A stretch of 64,000 nucleotides of DNA from Pyropia yezoensis (lineage: Eukaryota > Rhodophyta > Bangiophyceae > Bangiales > Bangiaceae), in NCBI GenBank assembly GCA_009829735.1, contig CM020619.1:31021751-31085750 (forward strand), read 5' to 3'. Position numbers and translations under genes: made by a program. Each line of letters starts with the position of its first letter. The stretch's first letter is position 1. The notes beneath the pieces are model-generated. The model ran no database searches, was not told where the DNA came from, and saw only the letters and a list, made by a program, of their open reading frames with translations. Of the stretch, positions 52,107-61,945 are shown piece after piece.

Positions 52107-54431
52107 TCATGTAGCTTTTCTCTGGGTTTGGTTGACGTCCGGATCGGGCATAACGAGAGCAAGCTGCAGAGCTTTTTCTCTTTTCCAGGTGCAGTGAATC
52201 CAGCAAACATTCCCCAGTGTAAGCTGTTTTAGACACTTTTTCTCACTTCAGAAAATAGCAAAATGTGCACAAGCTTTAGAGAAGACACGGAGGTCTGCTT
52301 CGCCCGCACGCCTCACACACCATTCTCTGGAAGCCCTGCGTAGGGGTCGTGCGCAGGTCTGTACTCGGCGCACTTCGTGCGAGCTCAGATAGGCATCCAG
52401 GAATGAGCCGACTCTAAACGTTCTGATCACTGTCAGCTGTGTGTCAGATCTGGGATCTTGCGACTTCAGAACGCACATGTTTCAAACAAGACTGAAGAAG
52501 TGCCCCTTGGTCACATGCGAGCTGCGAAGCATTCAGCTGCGAAGCTTCCAGCTGCCCGTCTAGAATTGCAGCCGCCCAGCTTCTGGCGGGTGTTGCGTTT
52601 CACACAACACATGATTCTCTAACTGCACCAGCATAGTGGGGCTATTCGCGAAATGCTTTACTCCTGCTGCTTGTTTAAGCTGCGCGGGAGCGTTGATGAC
52701 ACGGAAAGACAGCGAACTGAACAGACGTCGTATGACGGAGTTGCGGAAGGTAACGTCAAGTGAGCGCTCTGGGCACGTGCGATTATTGATCTTCACAACA
52801 CGCCTGTTGATGCGCGCAGTTGGTTGTCGCTCATGGATAAATAGGGCAGGGGGTCGACGAGGGTGATGCCTACTGACCAAGGTAACGCGTCGGGCATACA
52901 CGTAGACAACTGAAAAGTAGTGCGCACTTTGTGCCCACCCTGCTGAATTGTGTGGAAGGCCACAGACAAGGGCCGCTGGGAGCGCGGCGCTGCCTGCTTA
53001 ATGGCCCGTGCGGGGGCCCACAATCAAAGCGAGACAGCGCGGCCAAAAAAACCACACTTATCATATGCATCTTGTCCTGTTTGGTAGGAAAACTGGAGAA
53101 ATGCTGTCATCATTCAACCAAAATCTGACAATTTGTCTAGCTATATTCTTAGCATTGCAACTACTCGCCGCTCTTGAAGAACCACCGTATGGCTTCACAC
53201 AGAAGAAAGTCGTGGACGGCTCGAAAAAGTCCCATGCAAAGTACAGCTGTACAGCGCTCTTTGCTTGTCTAGCGATAAACCTCATGGAGCTGGCACATTC
53301 AGCTCTTGGTCGTCTCGGCAGCCAAAAGCTAATGGCGCTTACGTGCATAAGACTAGGTATCTGCACCGCGTGATAGCTCTTTGGACATCTGCGGCACAAT
53401 TTCCAAAAGAACCTGGCTGTTTGCGAAACATGCCATTTTCTAGTGGCGCTTTGTAACGCCTGTGGTAGATTGCAGTTCACGTCCGGCGAATGGTGGCATT
53501 GTCCTACTTCTGCGATCGAAGCACTTGATTTGCTGACCGATAGGCCATTGCGACTTGAAAAATGCGTGCTCGCAGGTGCGTGGGATGGGACACTGAATGA
53601 TTCACAATTCAGCCTCGCAGAAGCGAAAGAGCACACTCTGTTCCAAATATGCACCGGTCTTTTCCGTTGATCACTGGTTCATGTGACATGGGGCCCGTCT
53701 AGAACGTGCTGTTTGATAATCCTGGGAATGATGACAAGCGCATCTTAGGCTGCAGACGGAATTTTTGGCATTCAATGTTGAGAGCGAAGAAGAAGTGGGC
53801 ATTGATCCCGTGCAAGAACCACTCCGCCCAAGTCGGAACGAAGCTTTTGCTCGTCGATCTGTGCACTGATGAGCCTCTGCGCTAGATCCCTGAGGCAGTT
53901 TTGTGGATACTGCTTATTCCATGATGAGGAGATCTAGATATGGCCCTCAGCACGGTATTGGCACAGACAAGCGGCCAGTCACTACAAAGTAATGACGGTG
54001 GCAACTGTCTGAACTAACTGGACTACTCTCGTTTGCACTGGGGCCGTCTCATGTTCTATAGCTCAAGTTGCCGACCAGCCGCGCGACCTGCTGGCCGCCC
54101 CCCTCGCGCCTGTCCTCCCCAGGCCCCAAACCGCTACGGCGCGCGCCCCAGCCGGCCCCCGCCCACCCCCGCCCCCCGCCACGACCCTCCCCCCAACTCG
54201 GCCACCCCCACCCCCACCCCCACCCCCTGCCCGTCGTGTCCCACGCACGCGTCGGCGACACCAGGTGGCGGCCGCCACGCACCGCGCGCGTGGAAGCGGC
54301 GCCGCGGCGCCTGCCGAGGCCGGCCTCGTCACGTCCGCCACCCCCCCCCCTCTCCACCCCTCCCCTTGTCGCCCGCCGCGTCCACCTGCCCGTGCGGGAC
54401 CCCACGCCGCCGGTACCGACGGTCGCCCGCC
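52107..54431. other. Unassigned DNA before the OTU gene
   Basis: About 2.3 kb, less GC-rich than its surroundings up to 54060. No gene is secure. The plus strand has short open stretches at 53073-53373 (with a hydrophobic LTICLAIFLALQLLAAL) and 53443-53670 (CNACGRLQFTSGEWWHC, a possible zinc-binding CxxC...C), and the minus strand one at 53654-53061; they overlap and cannot all be real. The 12-mer GCCCGTCTAGAA occurs at 52554-52565 and again at 53693-53704. From 54060 the sequence is C-rich, typical of the leader of genes here. Confidence 0.35.
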
Positions 54432-55079
54432 ATGCGCGTGCGTGTGGGGGACCCGCCCCCGCCCGGGCCCGCGGCGGGCAGGCGGGACGAGCCGCCCGCG
54501 GCAGACGCTGGCGCGGCGCCGCCAACACCAACGGCAGCGGCGGTGGCGGTGGCGGCGGCAGCCGGGGCGGCCGAGGCGGCGGCTTGGGATGGACAGGCGG
54601 GTGCGGCGGCGGCGGCGGCGCCGCCACTCGCGGCGGTGCCAGCTGACGGGGGCGCCTCAGAGCGGTCGCCGCCGACGGCCGAGGCGGTGGCGCCAGCATA
54701 TGGCGTAGCCGCCGGGAGCAACCGGCCGGCGTCTCCTCCCCCCGATGTGCCGCTTCGCCGTGAGCGGCCGCCTGCGGGCCCCGACGTGTCGCCGCCGCTG
54801 CTGCTCCTACCACCAACGCTGGATGCAAAAAGGGCTGGCAGCGGCGTCGGCGGCGGCGTCGCCGCCCCCGTCGCCGCGCCCACCGCTGCCGCTGCGCCAG
54901 CTGCCGCTGATACGGCGGTGGCTGCCCCCACCACCGCGCCATCGTCCCCACCGCTGCGGCCTGCCTCCCCCGCCGGGCTCGTGCCTGGCGATGTCCGCCC
55001 ACGTCTCGCGTCACCCGCCGCACGCGGGACGCTGCTGCCCTCATCGCCCCCCGACGGAGGCGGCGGCGGTTGCGGTTGC

Positions 55080-55111
<32 letters not shown>

Positions 55112-55655
55112 GGGGGGTGGGGGTGGCGGTGGCGGCGACGGGGACTCGGAGAGCGGCAGCTCCCTCTGCAGCGGCGGCGCCGAGCGGCTCGTCCCGTCCA
55201 TGACCGAGGCGGAGTTTGAGGCGCTCCTCCGCCGCGCCCGCGGCGGGCGCATCCGCCCCGTCCGCGGGGACCACAACTGCCTCTTTCGTGCGATTGCCGA
55301 CCAGGTGTACGGCACGGAGGAGGCGCACCGGGCGGTGCGGGCGGCGGTGGTGGACTACATTGACCTGCAGCGGGACTTTTGTTCCGCCTTTGTGTCCGAG
55401 CCCTTTGACGAGTACGTTGCGCGCAAGCGGCAGGACCGGTGCCACGGGAGCCACGTGGAGATCCAGGCCGCCGCCGAGCTCTACGCCCGCCCGGTCGAGG
55501 TGTTTGTGTACAGCCTGACGCCGCTGACCATCTACCACCACCCGCAGCCAGAGGGGCATGGCGGGCCCGATAGCGCCGCCGGGGGGGGAAGGCATGGCGG
55601 TGACGACGCGAGCGCGTCCTCGTCGTCGCAAGCACGGCCGCCACCGGCTGCTGGG
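54432..55655 (+). pseudogene. OTUD5-like OTU deubiquitinase, 5' part (gene split by A3)
   Basis: OTU-family enzymes remove ubiquitin with a Cys protease. I start at ATG 54432 (MRVRVGDPP, G at -3); the frame is open back to 54033, but that part is Pro/Arg-rich and probably leader. Residues 1-260 are Ala/Pro/Gly-rich with a long Gly run (about 55065-55137). The OTU domain begins near codon 265: VRGDHNCLFRAIADQVYGTEEAH holds the catalytic Asp and Cys, then RAAVVDYI and PVEVFVYSLTPLTIYH, as in OTUD5. The element A3 is inserted at 55655, before the segment with the catalytic His. The target duplication CTGGG (55651-55655, 58288-58292) shows the exact break. Confidence 0.88.
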
Positions 55656-55852
55656 TGTAGCATCCCTGGCCCCGACTTGGCGCCGACCCGGGACTGCAGC
55701 CAGAGGGCACCAGGTGCCAGTACACGCCCGCCGTGTGGTGATGGCTGGCGGCCGTGGCCCGTGCCCGGCACTGGGATGCGGTGGACTACGCTATCCACAC
55801 GTGAGAGAGGGATTTCTGATGGGTTTTTGCATACTTGTGAGGGACTTGATTT
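55656..55852 (+). repeat. Truncated 5' LTR of A3
   Basis: Matches the first 197 bp of the family-A LTR, from TGTAGCATCC to GGGACTTGATTT, and then switches without overlap to ACCTTGGTTCAGG, sequence from within the antisense gene (A1 position about 5757). Confidence 0.9.
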
Positions 55853-57528
55853 ACCTTGGTTCAGGTACCAGTCAGGCACCCGGAAGCGGGTAAGGCGCAG
55901 AGTCGGCGCCGGAATCTCGAACCGCCCCGAGGATGACACTACCGGACGGTCCACAACGGCCCCAGAAACCGGAGTACCCAACTCCAGCGGAGGCACAGCG
56001 CCGCCGGCGTTGGACGAAGGCGTCCGAGGCAGAGCGGCCGGAGTAGTCGGCGACCGCACGGCCACCCCCAGACTCGCTTCAGACAAGCGCGGTGCCGGAG
56101 GAGCTTGAAGTACCGGCACAGCCGGAACAGGGCGCGAACGTGCCGGCGACGGTTCAGGCGAAGCCACCGGGACGACAGGTGCAACAGGAGGAAGCGGAGC
56201 CGCCGCAGACGCCCGACCGACCGCCGCGGCCCATCCTGACTCTTGCACCGGCGGTCCAATTGGCAGAAGATCGAGGGCGGCCGGAGCAGGAAAGCTGCCT
56301 AGCTGCGGCCACGCCGGAAGCGGCGTCGCCAGCTGCACCTTGGCCGGAGAAGACTGGTAGACCACCTGCGCCCAACCGAAGCCATCCCGACGCGGGCTGT
56401 TCTGGTCGGCAATCGCGTTCAAGAAGTTCCGGTCATGCACCGGCACCAGACGCCGGAAGTCAATCATCGCCTGGAAGAGCTCCTTGTACTCCTCGTCCTG
56501 GCTGCACAGGAAGTCGACGGTCAACTTGTCGACAATCCAGACCATCAGGAGGTCAGGGAGAAACCAAAGCCGGTTGGACACCAAGACGTCGTGAAGCCAG
56601 TGGTTGGCCGCCAAGACTGTCATCTCGGACGTGTACATCATGTACGGGATCGAGTGGAAGAAGCCCTTGATCGACGCCTGGGTCAAGGCGTCCAAGAAGT
56701 ACCAGGTGAAGGGGATGCTGGATGGAGCAAACCCGACTGGGATCTCGATTTCCTGCTGCTGCGGGATGACCTTGGGGTAGTACGCCACCCGGTTAGCCTT
56801 GTCCAGCTTCCAGAACTCCTGGTGGTTGCAGCTCACGAGGAAGTCACGCTGACGCCCGCGTCGCTCACCCTGCTCCCGTGCAGGCGACAACTTGGAGTAT
56901 ATCTGGGTCAGGGAAGGCGGCTCCAGAGCGACCATACTCGGACGGGGTCGCAGTTCAGGCTCCCCGACCCCTTGAGCGCCTCGTCCCAGACCTTGAGTGC
57001 CCGGTGGACGTACCCTTCCTCCTCTGGCCACCGGAGAACGGACGCGGACACGCGACGCTCGGTCAAGGGTAGATCCAGCACCAGCGCGAAGGGGAGATCC
57101 TCCAGACAAGCAACCCAAGAGGAACCCGAGAAGCTCTGGGAGCAGTCTTGTGCCAGGCGCATCTGGTCCGCCGTATGAAGACGTCTCTTGTCCATCTCGG
57201 TCAAGACCCCGCGCTGGAGTTCCTTGCGCCAGAGGTCCAAGCAATCCTGCTGGCACTGGGCCGCGCCGGCGTTGCCGACCACCGTGGAGTAGCGCCGGGC
57301 CGCCAGAGGATCCTGCCCAAGAAGCATCTCCGGGAGACCCACCGGGGGGGTCTCGACCGGGTGCATCGCGGAAGCCGGGGGAACCCGATCTGTCCCCGCC
57401 GTGGCAACCGGCGCCGACACGCACACCCGAGGAACCGGAGGCAGGAGAGGGGCGCGACTGCCCGTGTTCTCCTCCGCAACACTTGCCGCCGGAACCACGG
57501 GCCCAGCTTGGATCTCGGAACTGGACAT
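55853..57528 (-). pseudogene. Antisense gene fragment of A3
   Basis: Starts at ATG 57528-57526 (MSSSEIQAG) like the A1 and A2 genes. Near 56944 one G is missing from a G run, giving two overlapping frames (57858-56908 and 57424-55532). The 3' end is cut at the LTR junction after the codons for PDWYLNQG, so the C-terminal block with the QWS motif is absent. The core is otherwise close to A2. Confidence 0.85.
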
Positions 57529-57715
57529 GACGTCCAGACTCCGGGGGAACGAGAGGGCCAAGGTGAAGGAGAAAGGGGGGGGGGGGCAGAATCGGAGCAG
57601 GTGGTCGTAACCGGGGTGAAGAAGCTCGACCTCGGCACCGGTGTGGACGTGCTCGAGGCTGTGCACGGTGGCACCTGGTTCGGCCCGAGGACGTGCCGGA
57701 CTAGGGAGGGAGCTA

Positions 57716-58287
57716 TGTAGCATCCCTGGCCCCGACTTGGCGCCGACCCGGGACTGCAACCAGAGGGCACCAAGTGCCAGTACACGCCCGCCGTGTGGTG
57801 ATGGCTGGCGGCCGTGGCCCGTGCCCGGCACTGGGATGCGGTGGACTACGCTATCCACACGTGAGAGAGGGATTTCTGATGGGTTTTTGCATACTTGTGA
57901 GGAACTTGATTTGAGAGAATTTGAGTGTGAGATTAGTGAGTGGGAATTGAATTAGTAGTGATAGTGGCCCCCGACCTGACGAGGTTACACTCGGGTCGGG
58001 GCCACTCGGGGTTATGGGGGGGCTACCTGGCCAACGTGCCGAGGCTCCCCCAGATGCACGTTAAGAGGGACAGCGAGGCGCCCTTGGCCTGCGCCCTCAG
58101 GGAAAAAGACAACTGCGCGTTTGCTTTCCTCTTCCCCGTGTGCACTACCGTGCGTATCTGTTTGCTCTGCGAGCAGGCACGTGAGGCAACAGGCATACCA
58201 TTCTCGTAGTTCCCCTTTCTGTGTTACCTGTCCCTTTCCCCCGAGGGATATTGACACGTGTCTGAGAGGATCGAGTTTTATACCACA
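57716..58287 (+). repeat. 3' LTR of A3
   Basis: 572 bp, TGTAGCATCC to TATACCACA, preceded by AGGGAGGGAGCTA. Very close to the A2 LTRs. The minus-strand TATAAAA near its outer end (about 58277-58283) points inward. Confidence 0.92.
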
Positions 58288-58798
58288 CTGGGGACACCCC
58301 CGCAGGGGCGGCCGCCGCCGCGTACTCCCGCTGCTATGACCGTCGCGGTATGCGACGGCCGCCGGCGGGGCGAGGGCCACCGCCGTGGCACCCCCCCCCC
58401 CCGGCGTCGTTCGCCCGCCCCTGCGGCTGACCTACCACGGCGGCCAGCACTACAATTTGGTGGTGGACCCGTCGGCGAGCACCGGCAAGCTCCCCCCCCC
58501 GCCCCCGGCGTCGCTGCTGCTGCCGCCCGGCCGGCGGTCTGGCGGCGCCGGCGCCGGCGCCGGCGCGGGCGCCACTACCGCTGACGCGGTCACCGCGGCG
58601 GTGCTTCACGCGAGCGACGCGGTCGAGACGGAGGAGCCGCTGACGGAGGCGGCCATCGCGCTGTCCATCGCGGAGTTTCCCGAGCTCAGCGGCGGCGGCA
58701 GCAGACGCACGCGGCCGCCGGGCGTGGCGGCGGCGGCGGTGCTAAAGGCGCGCCACGGGCGGCTGGCCAAGGGCAAGGGCAGCCACACCGCGTTGTGA
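58288..58798 (+). pseudogene. OTUD5-like OTU deubiquitinase, 3' part
   Basis: Continues the gene of 54432-55655. After the duplicated CTGGG the original frame runs on to a 12-C run at 58391-58402, where one base is needed to enter the frame that ends at TGA 58796-58798. That frame has PPLRLTYHGGQHYNLVV, matching the OTUD5 segment with the catalytic His, and a helix (EPLTEAAIALSIAEF) that resembles a ubiquitin-interacting motif (A-I-x-x-S-x-x-E), a feature also expected near the end of OTUD5. The lost base may be a read error in the C run or a true frameshift after the gene was broken. No intron consensus explains the shift better. Confidence 0.8.
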
Positions 58799-59748
58799 TG
58801 CGGGGCAGCAGAGAGGGGGGTGGGCCAACGCGGGCGCATGGCCGTAAAGGGGGCTGGGGGAGACGGCGTGGGGAGGGGTGCGGGTATGGGCACCCGTGAA
58901 ATATGCATGTGGATTGCCGCCTGCCTTTGTCTCTCTGGACGCACTCGTGTTTTTTTTTTCTGTACAGTCTTTTTGTGCGCCACCGGTCTCCCTTTTTTTT
59001 TATCTCTGCGCTGCTGGTTCGGTCTATGTTCCTGGGGTGTTGTCTCGATACACACGTGCTCCTCGAGTCTGTTCTCTTTCTTCTACGTTCGGCTCGTTGG
59101 CGGCGTCCGCACGCGGCGGACGGCTGCGGAATGGCTGGTGCCCGAGTGGAGGTGGTCCGCCGGGAGGTTGCCCTCGTCCTGAAGCTGATGACCCGTGTGG
59201 CATATGGCGGGCGCGCCGCCGTGTGCGTCTGGCTCACCCGCTGCAGACACTTTGCGCCTGTCTTCCAGGCCTCGAGCTCCCTCCCTTCTGTGCGCGTCTC
59301 TTTCTTCTTTTTTTTCCTGCACGTGGTCCGTACGGGTCGATTCCAGGACCGCCCTTGCCTCCGTCCGATCCCCGGGATGCATGCAATCCCCGAGGCAGAA
59401 ACAACAGCAAACAGTCACAGACAAGGACAGCCGCAAATTAATGGCGCTGGCGCGCGGGCCACGCCGCCGCCGCGCCTCGCCCGGCTGATCAAAATGCACC
59501 TCGCGACTGGCAGCGGGCAGCGTGTCCTCCGTCCTCCCCTTCCCCCCTCAACCGACACGCCTCCCGCTTTGACGGTGGTGGCCTCCCGCTTTGCTGCCGG
59601 CACGCGCCACCCCCCTCACCCCCCCCCCCCACTGCCATTCCCTCCGCTCCCCTTTCTGCGGCTGCTGTCTGTGCGACGCCCTTCCCTCCAGACAGCCGCC
59701 GCCGCTGTCACGGTCGCCGTCGTCGGCGGCGGCCGCTTGCGGTGCTGC
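58799..59748. other. Spacer after the OTU gene
   Basis: No gene seen. The first part, with T runs (about 58950-59000), is probably the OTU 3' untranslated region. Short frames on both strands are overlapping and unconvincing. Confidence 0.45.
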
Positions 59749-59883
59749 TGTGAGAGATAACTCTCTCGCCACTGTACTTGCTAATTACCTGCATGTCATA
59801 TCTGCCTGCAATAAAGGAGCCCCGCCCGAGCCCCGGCGCCGGCCGAGCTCGGGTGGCAACCTTCCAACGCACGACTATCCACA
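59749..59883 (+). repeat. Possible short LTR of element E
   Basis: 135 bp starting TGTGAGAGATAAC and ending CTATCCACA, with AATAAAG at about 59808-59814, directly followed by TGGTAGCTTTGGGTCACC, which looks like a primer-binding site for a tRNA ending in CUACCA. The next gene starts 150 bp on. The second LTR is not in the window, so this rests on ends and spacing only. Confidence 0.35.
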
Positions 59884-60036
59884 TGGTAGCTTTGGGTCAC
59901 CGCGCTAAGGGTTCACGCTCCCCACCCCCGTCGCCCGGCCTTCCTCCGGCACCGCCCACCCGCCAAGCCCAAGGATCTCCTCGCCACGGACCACACGACC
60001 ACGCCTCCCGCCACCCCCGCCCCCGCCGCCACCACC

Positions 60037-60997
60037 ATGGCCACCATGGACATGTCCACCTTCATCGACACGATCACGGACGACCCCCCCGGACTTCACC
60101 ACGATCTCCGCCCGCCTGGCCGCCGCCCACCTGGCCGGCGCCCAGACGTGGTCCGACGACGGCATCTGCTCCGCCGTCGGCATCATCATCGGCGACTTTG
60201 ACATCAACACCCTGACAAGCACCCAGGCGCTCCGCATCTCCGTGCTGATCAACAGCATCTTTGCGCCCTACCCGGTCCACCTCAAGCGCTCCGTCCAACG
60301 CACCAACTGCAAGACCGTCCTCAAGAGCTACATCGACGGCCAATACCTGGACGTGGCCGCCCTCCGCGGCCACGACCCCACGCTGCACGAGCGGTCCACC
60401 CCCGACTCCACCGCCGCCGACGAGACACCGGCCGCGCCCCCCCCAAGCTATGCCGTCACCCCACCCCCCCACGACAACATCTTCTCCTCCCTCGCCGACA
60501 AGGAGCCCGTACAAGACACGTACACCCCGCAGGCATCAAGCTCCGTCCGGTACATGGCCCAGTTCTACACGGCCGCGCGCCAGCACGGCGGACGTGACGA
60601 CGAATCCCTGGCCCGCGCCCGCACCACCTCCTTTAAGACGTGCGACGCCTTCGCCGTGCCGCCCAAGCTGCGCGCGAACTACGTCCAGATCTCCGTCAAG
60701 CAAACCGAGCACAACCTGCCCGCCCTGATCCGCGACCTCGACGGCTTCTCCGCCGACAACATCTGGGACGCGATCGCCAACCGCGTCACCTCCACGGCGC
60801 GCGACCTCCGCATCCGCAAGCTGCGGAAGATCGCTTCGCTCGCGACCGAGCCGCACATCGCCGGCGACACGGAGGTCACCCGGTTCGAGCGACTCATCGG
60901 CAGGCTGGCCACGCTGCAGTCCCAGATGCCGGCGCACTACCAGACGGCCCCCATGCTAACGGACATGACTATGGAGACCACTACGGACCAGTGGTTT
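60037..60997 (+). pseudogene. Gag-like first gene of element E, frameshifted and cut by B2
   Basis: ATG at 60037 in a strong context (CCACCATGG). The frame MATMDMSTFIDTIT breaks at a 7-C run (60084-60090); one base fewer leads into the open frame that gives DFTTISARLAAAHLAG, LRISVLINSIFAPYPV, a Pro-rich middle and DLRIRKLRKIAS with FERLIGRLATLQSQMPAHY. It stops at 60997, where the LTR of B2 begins. I recognise no domain. The helical, linker-containing layout behind a possible primer site suggests a retrotransposon Gag; it could also be a host gene. The frameshift may be a read error in the C run. Confidence 0.45.
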
Positions 60998-61359
60998 TGT
61001 AGCACAATAGGGATCCGTCGCACGTCCACTCTCAGGGAACACTCACCAAGGGGGATCGGCACCAACGTCACCGGGAGGCCAAGGTTGCTGTCCTTGGAGC
61101 GCAAGCCACGGGACCAAGATGGGAGCCCAAATGGGGGGGTTTGTTGTTCTACCTTGGCCGGCGGTGGATTCGCCGCCGGCCCCCACGATATAAACCCTCG
61201 GAGACACTACTAACTACCCTCCACCCCAAGATGCAAGTCCCTCTGGTCATACGTAACTTACAGATACCGTGACCAGTACGAACTATCAAATTGAAAGTTA
61301 AGGGTTAAAAGTAGCCCCCCTAATATTAGGGTCACAATACGGACAACCATATTGCTACA
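60998..61359 (-). repeat. 3' LTR of B2
   Basis: 362 bp, inverse of the B1 LTRs. On the plus strand TATAAA at 61189-61194 points to the antisense gene at 61946, and the 9-bp hairpin (about 61156-61180) is kept. Confidence 0.92.
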
Positions 61360-61945
61360 TATCCCCCCCTTAGATTCGGTCCGTCCTCGGGTCGAGTTGC
61401 ATTCGGGTTACCGAATGTAAGTGGGTCGCGTGACCGTTTACCAGTCGGGTGGGGCTTTGCGCCCTGTCGCGACAGACACCCCTTTTCGAGGTTGTCTGAG
61501 GGGGGTGCCCCCCTTTGTGTGGTACACACACGATCCTTTTTCCGGACCGTTAATTTCCCGATGCGGGTTTCTGTTCATGACCCCCCTTGCCGGGGGGTGA
61601 TGCAAGCGGATCCGCCACCAGGTGCCTGGTGGTAGGGGGGCCTCTCTCGTGTGGACGATTGAGTGGGGGGCGGGGGCTGCCCGCGTTGCGTGGGGGCGGT
61701 TGGGGGTGACCCCAATTGCTTACTCCGTGTGTGGGGGTGGCCCCGTCCCGCCCAGGTGCCTGGGTGGAGCGCGTTCGTAGCCCCGTGGGGCGTGGGTCGA
61801 CCCGCGTGCCTGTGGCGCTCCTCGTGGCCGTTTGTGGTCATAAGCGCGGGTGCCCGCGCTTCCCTGGCTCGTCCCGGTTAACCCACCGTACCGGGTCGTA
61901 GCCGTCGACGGCTTGTGGGCGCGGGGGACTCTGCCACCCGTTGTC
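61360..61945. other. Leader between the B2 LTR and the antisense gene
   Basis: 586 bp, counterpart of 44252-44843 in B1. It would be the 5' leader of an antisense transcript. No gene seen. Confidence 0.5.

Larger units (their letters stand above)
55656..58287 (+). mobile_element. Shortened family-A element A3 inside the OTU gene
   Basis: 2632 bp, flanked by CTGGG on both sides. It consists of the first 197 bp of a family-A LTR (55656-55852), fused directly to the end-truncated antisense gene (57528-55853, minus), then the purine tract and a full 3' LTR (57716-58287). Gag, pol, primer site and the rest of the 5' LTR are gone. A non-autonomous derivative: the loss may have happened during reverse transcription or after insertion. 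Confidence 0.93.

Noticed and set aside
54049..55725. 558-codon minus-strand frame over the OTU gene
   Set aside because: Arg/Pro-rich shadow of the OTU gene, which has a recognisable catalytic domain on the plus strand.
58293..58402. An intron in the OTU gene to explain the frame change after A3
   Set aside because: No good GT...AG pair joins the frames better than a single-base difference in the 12-C run; left open but not annotated.
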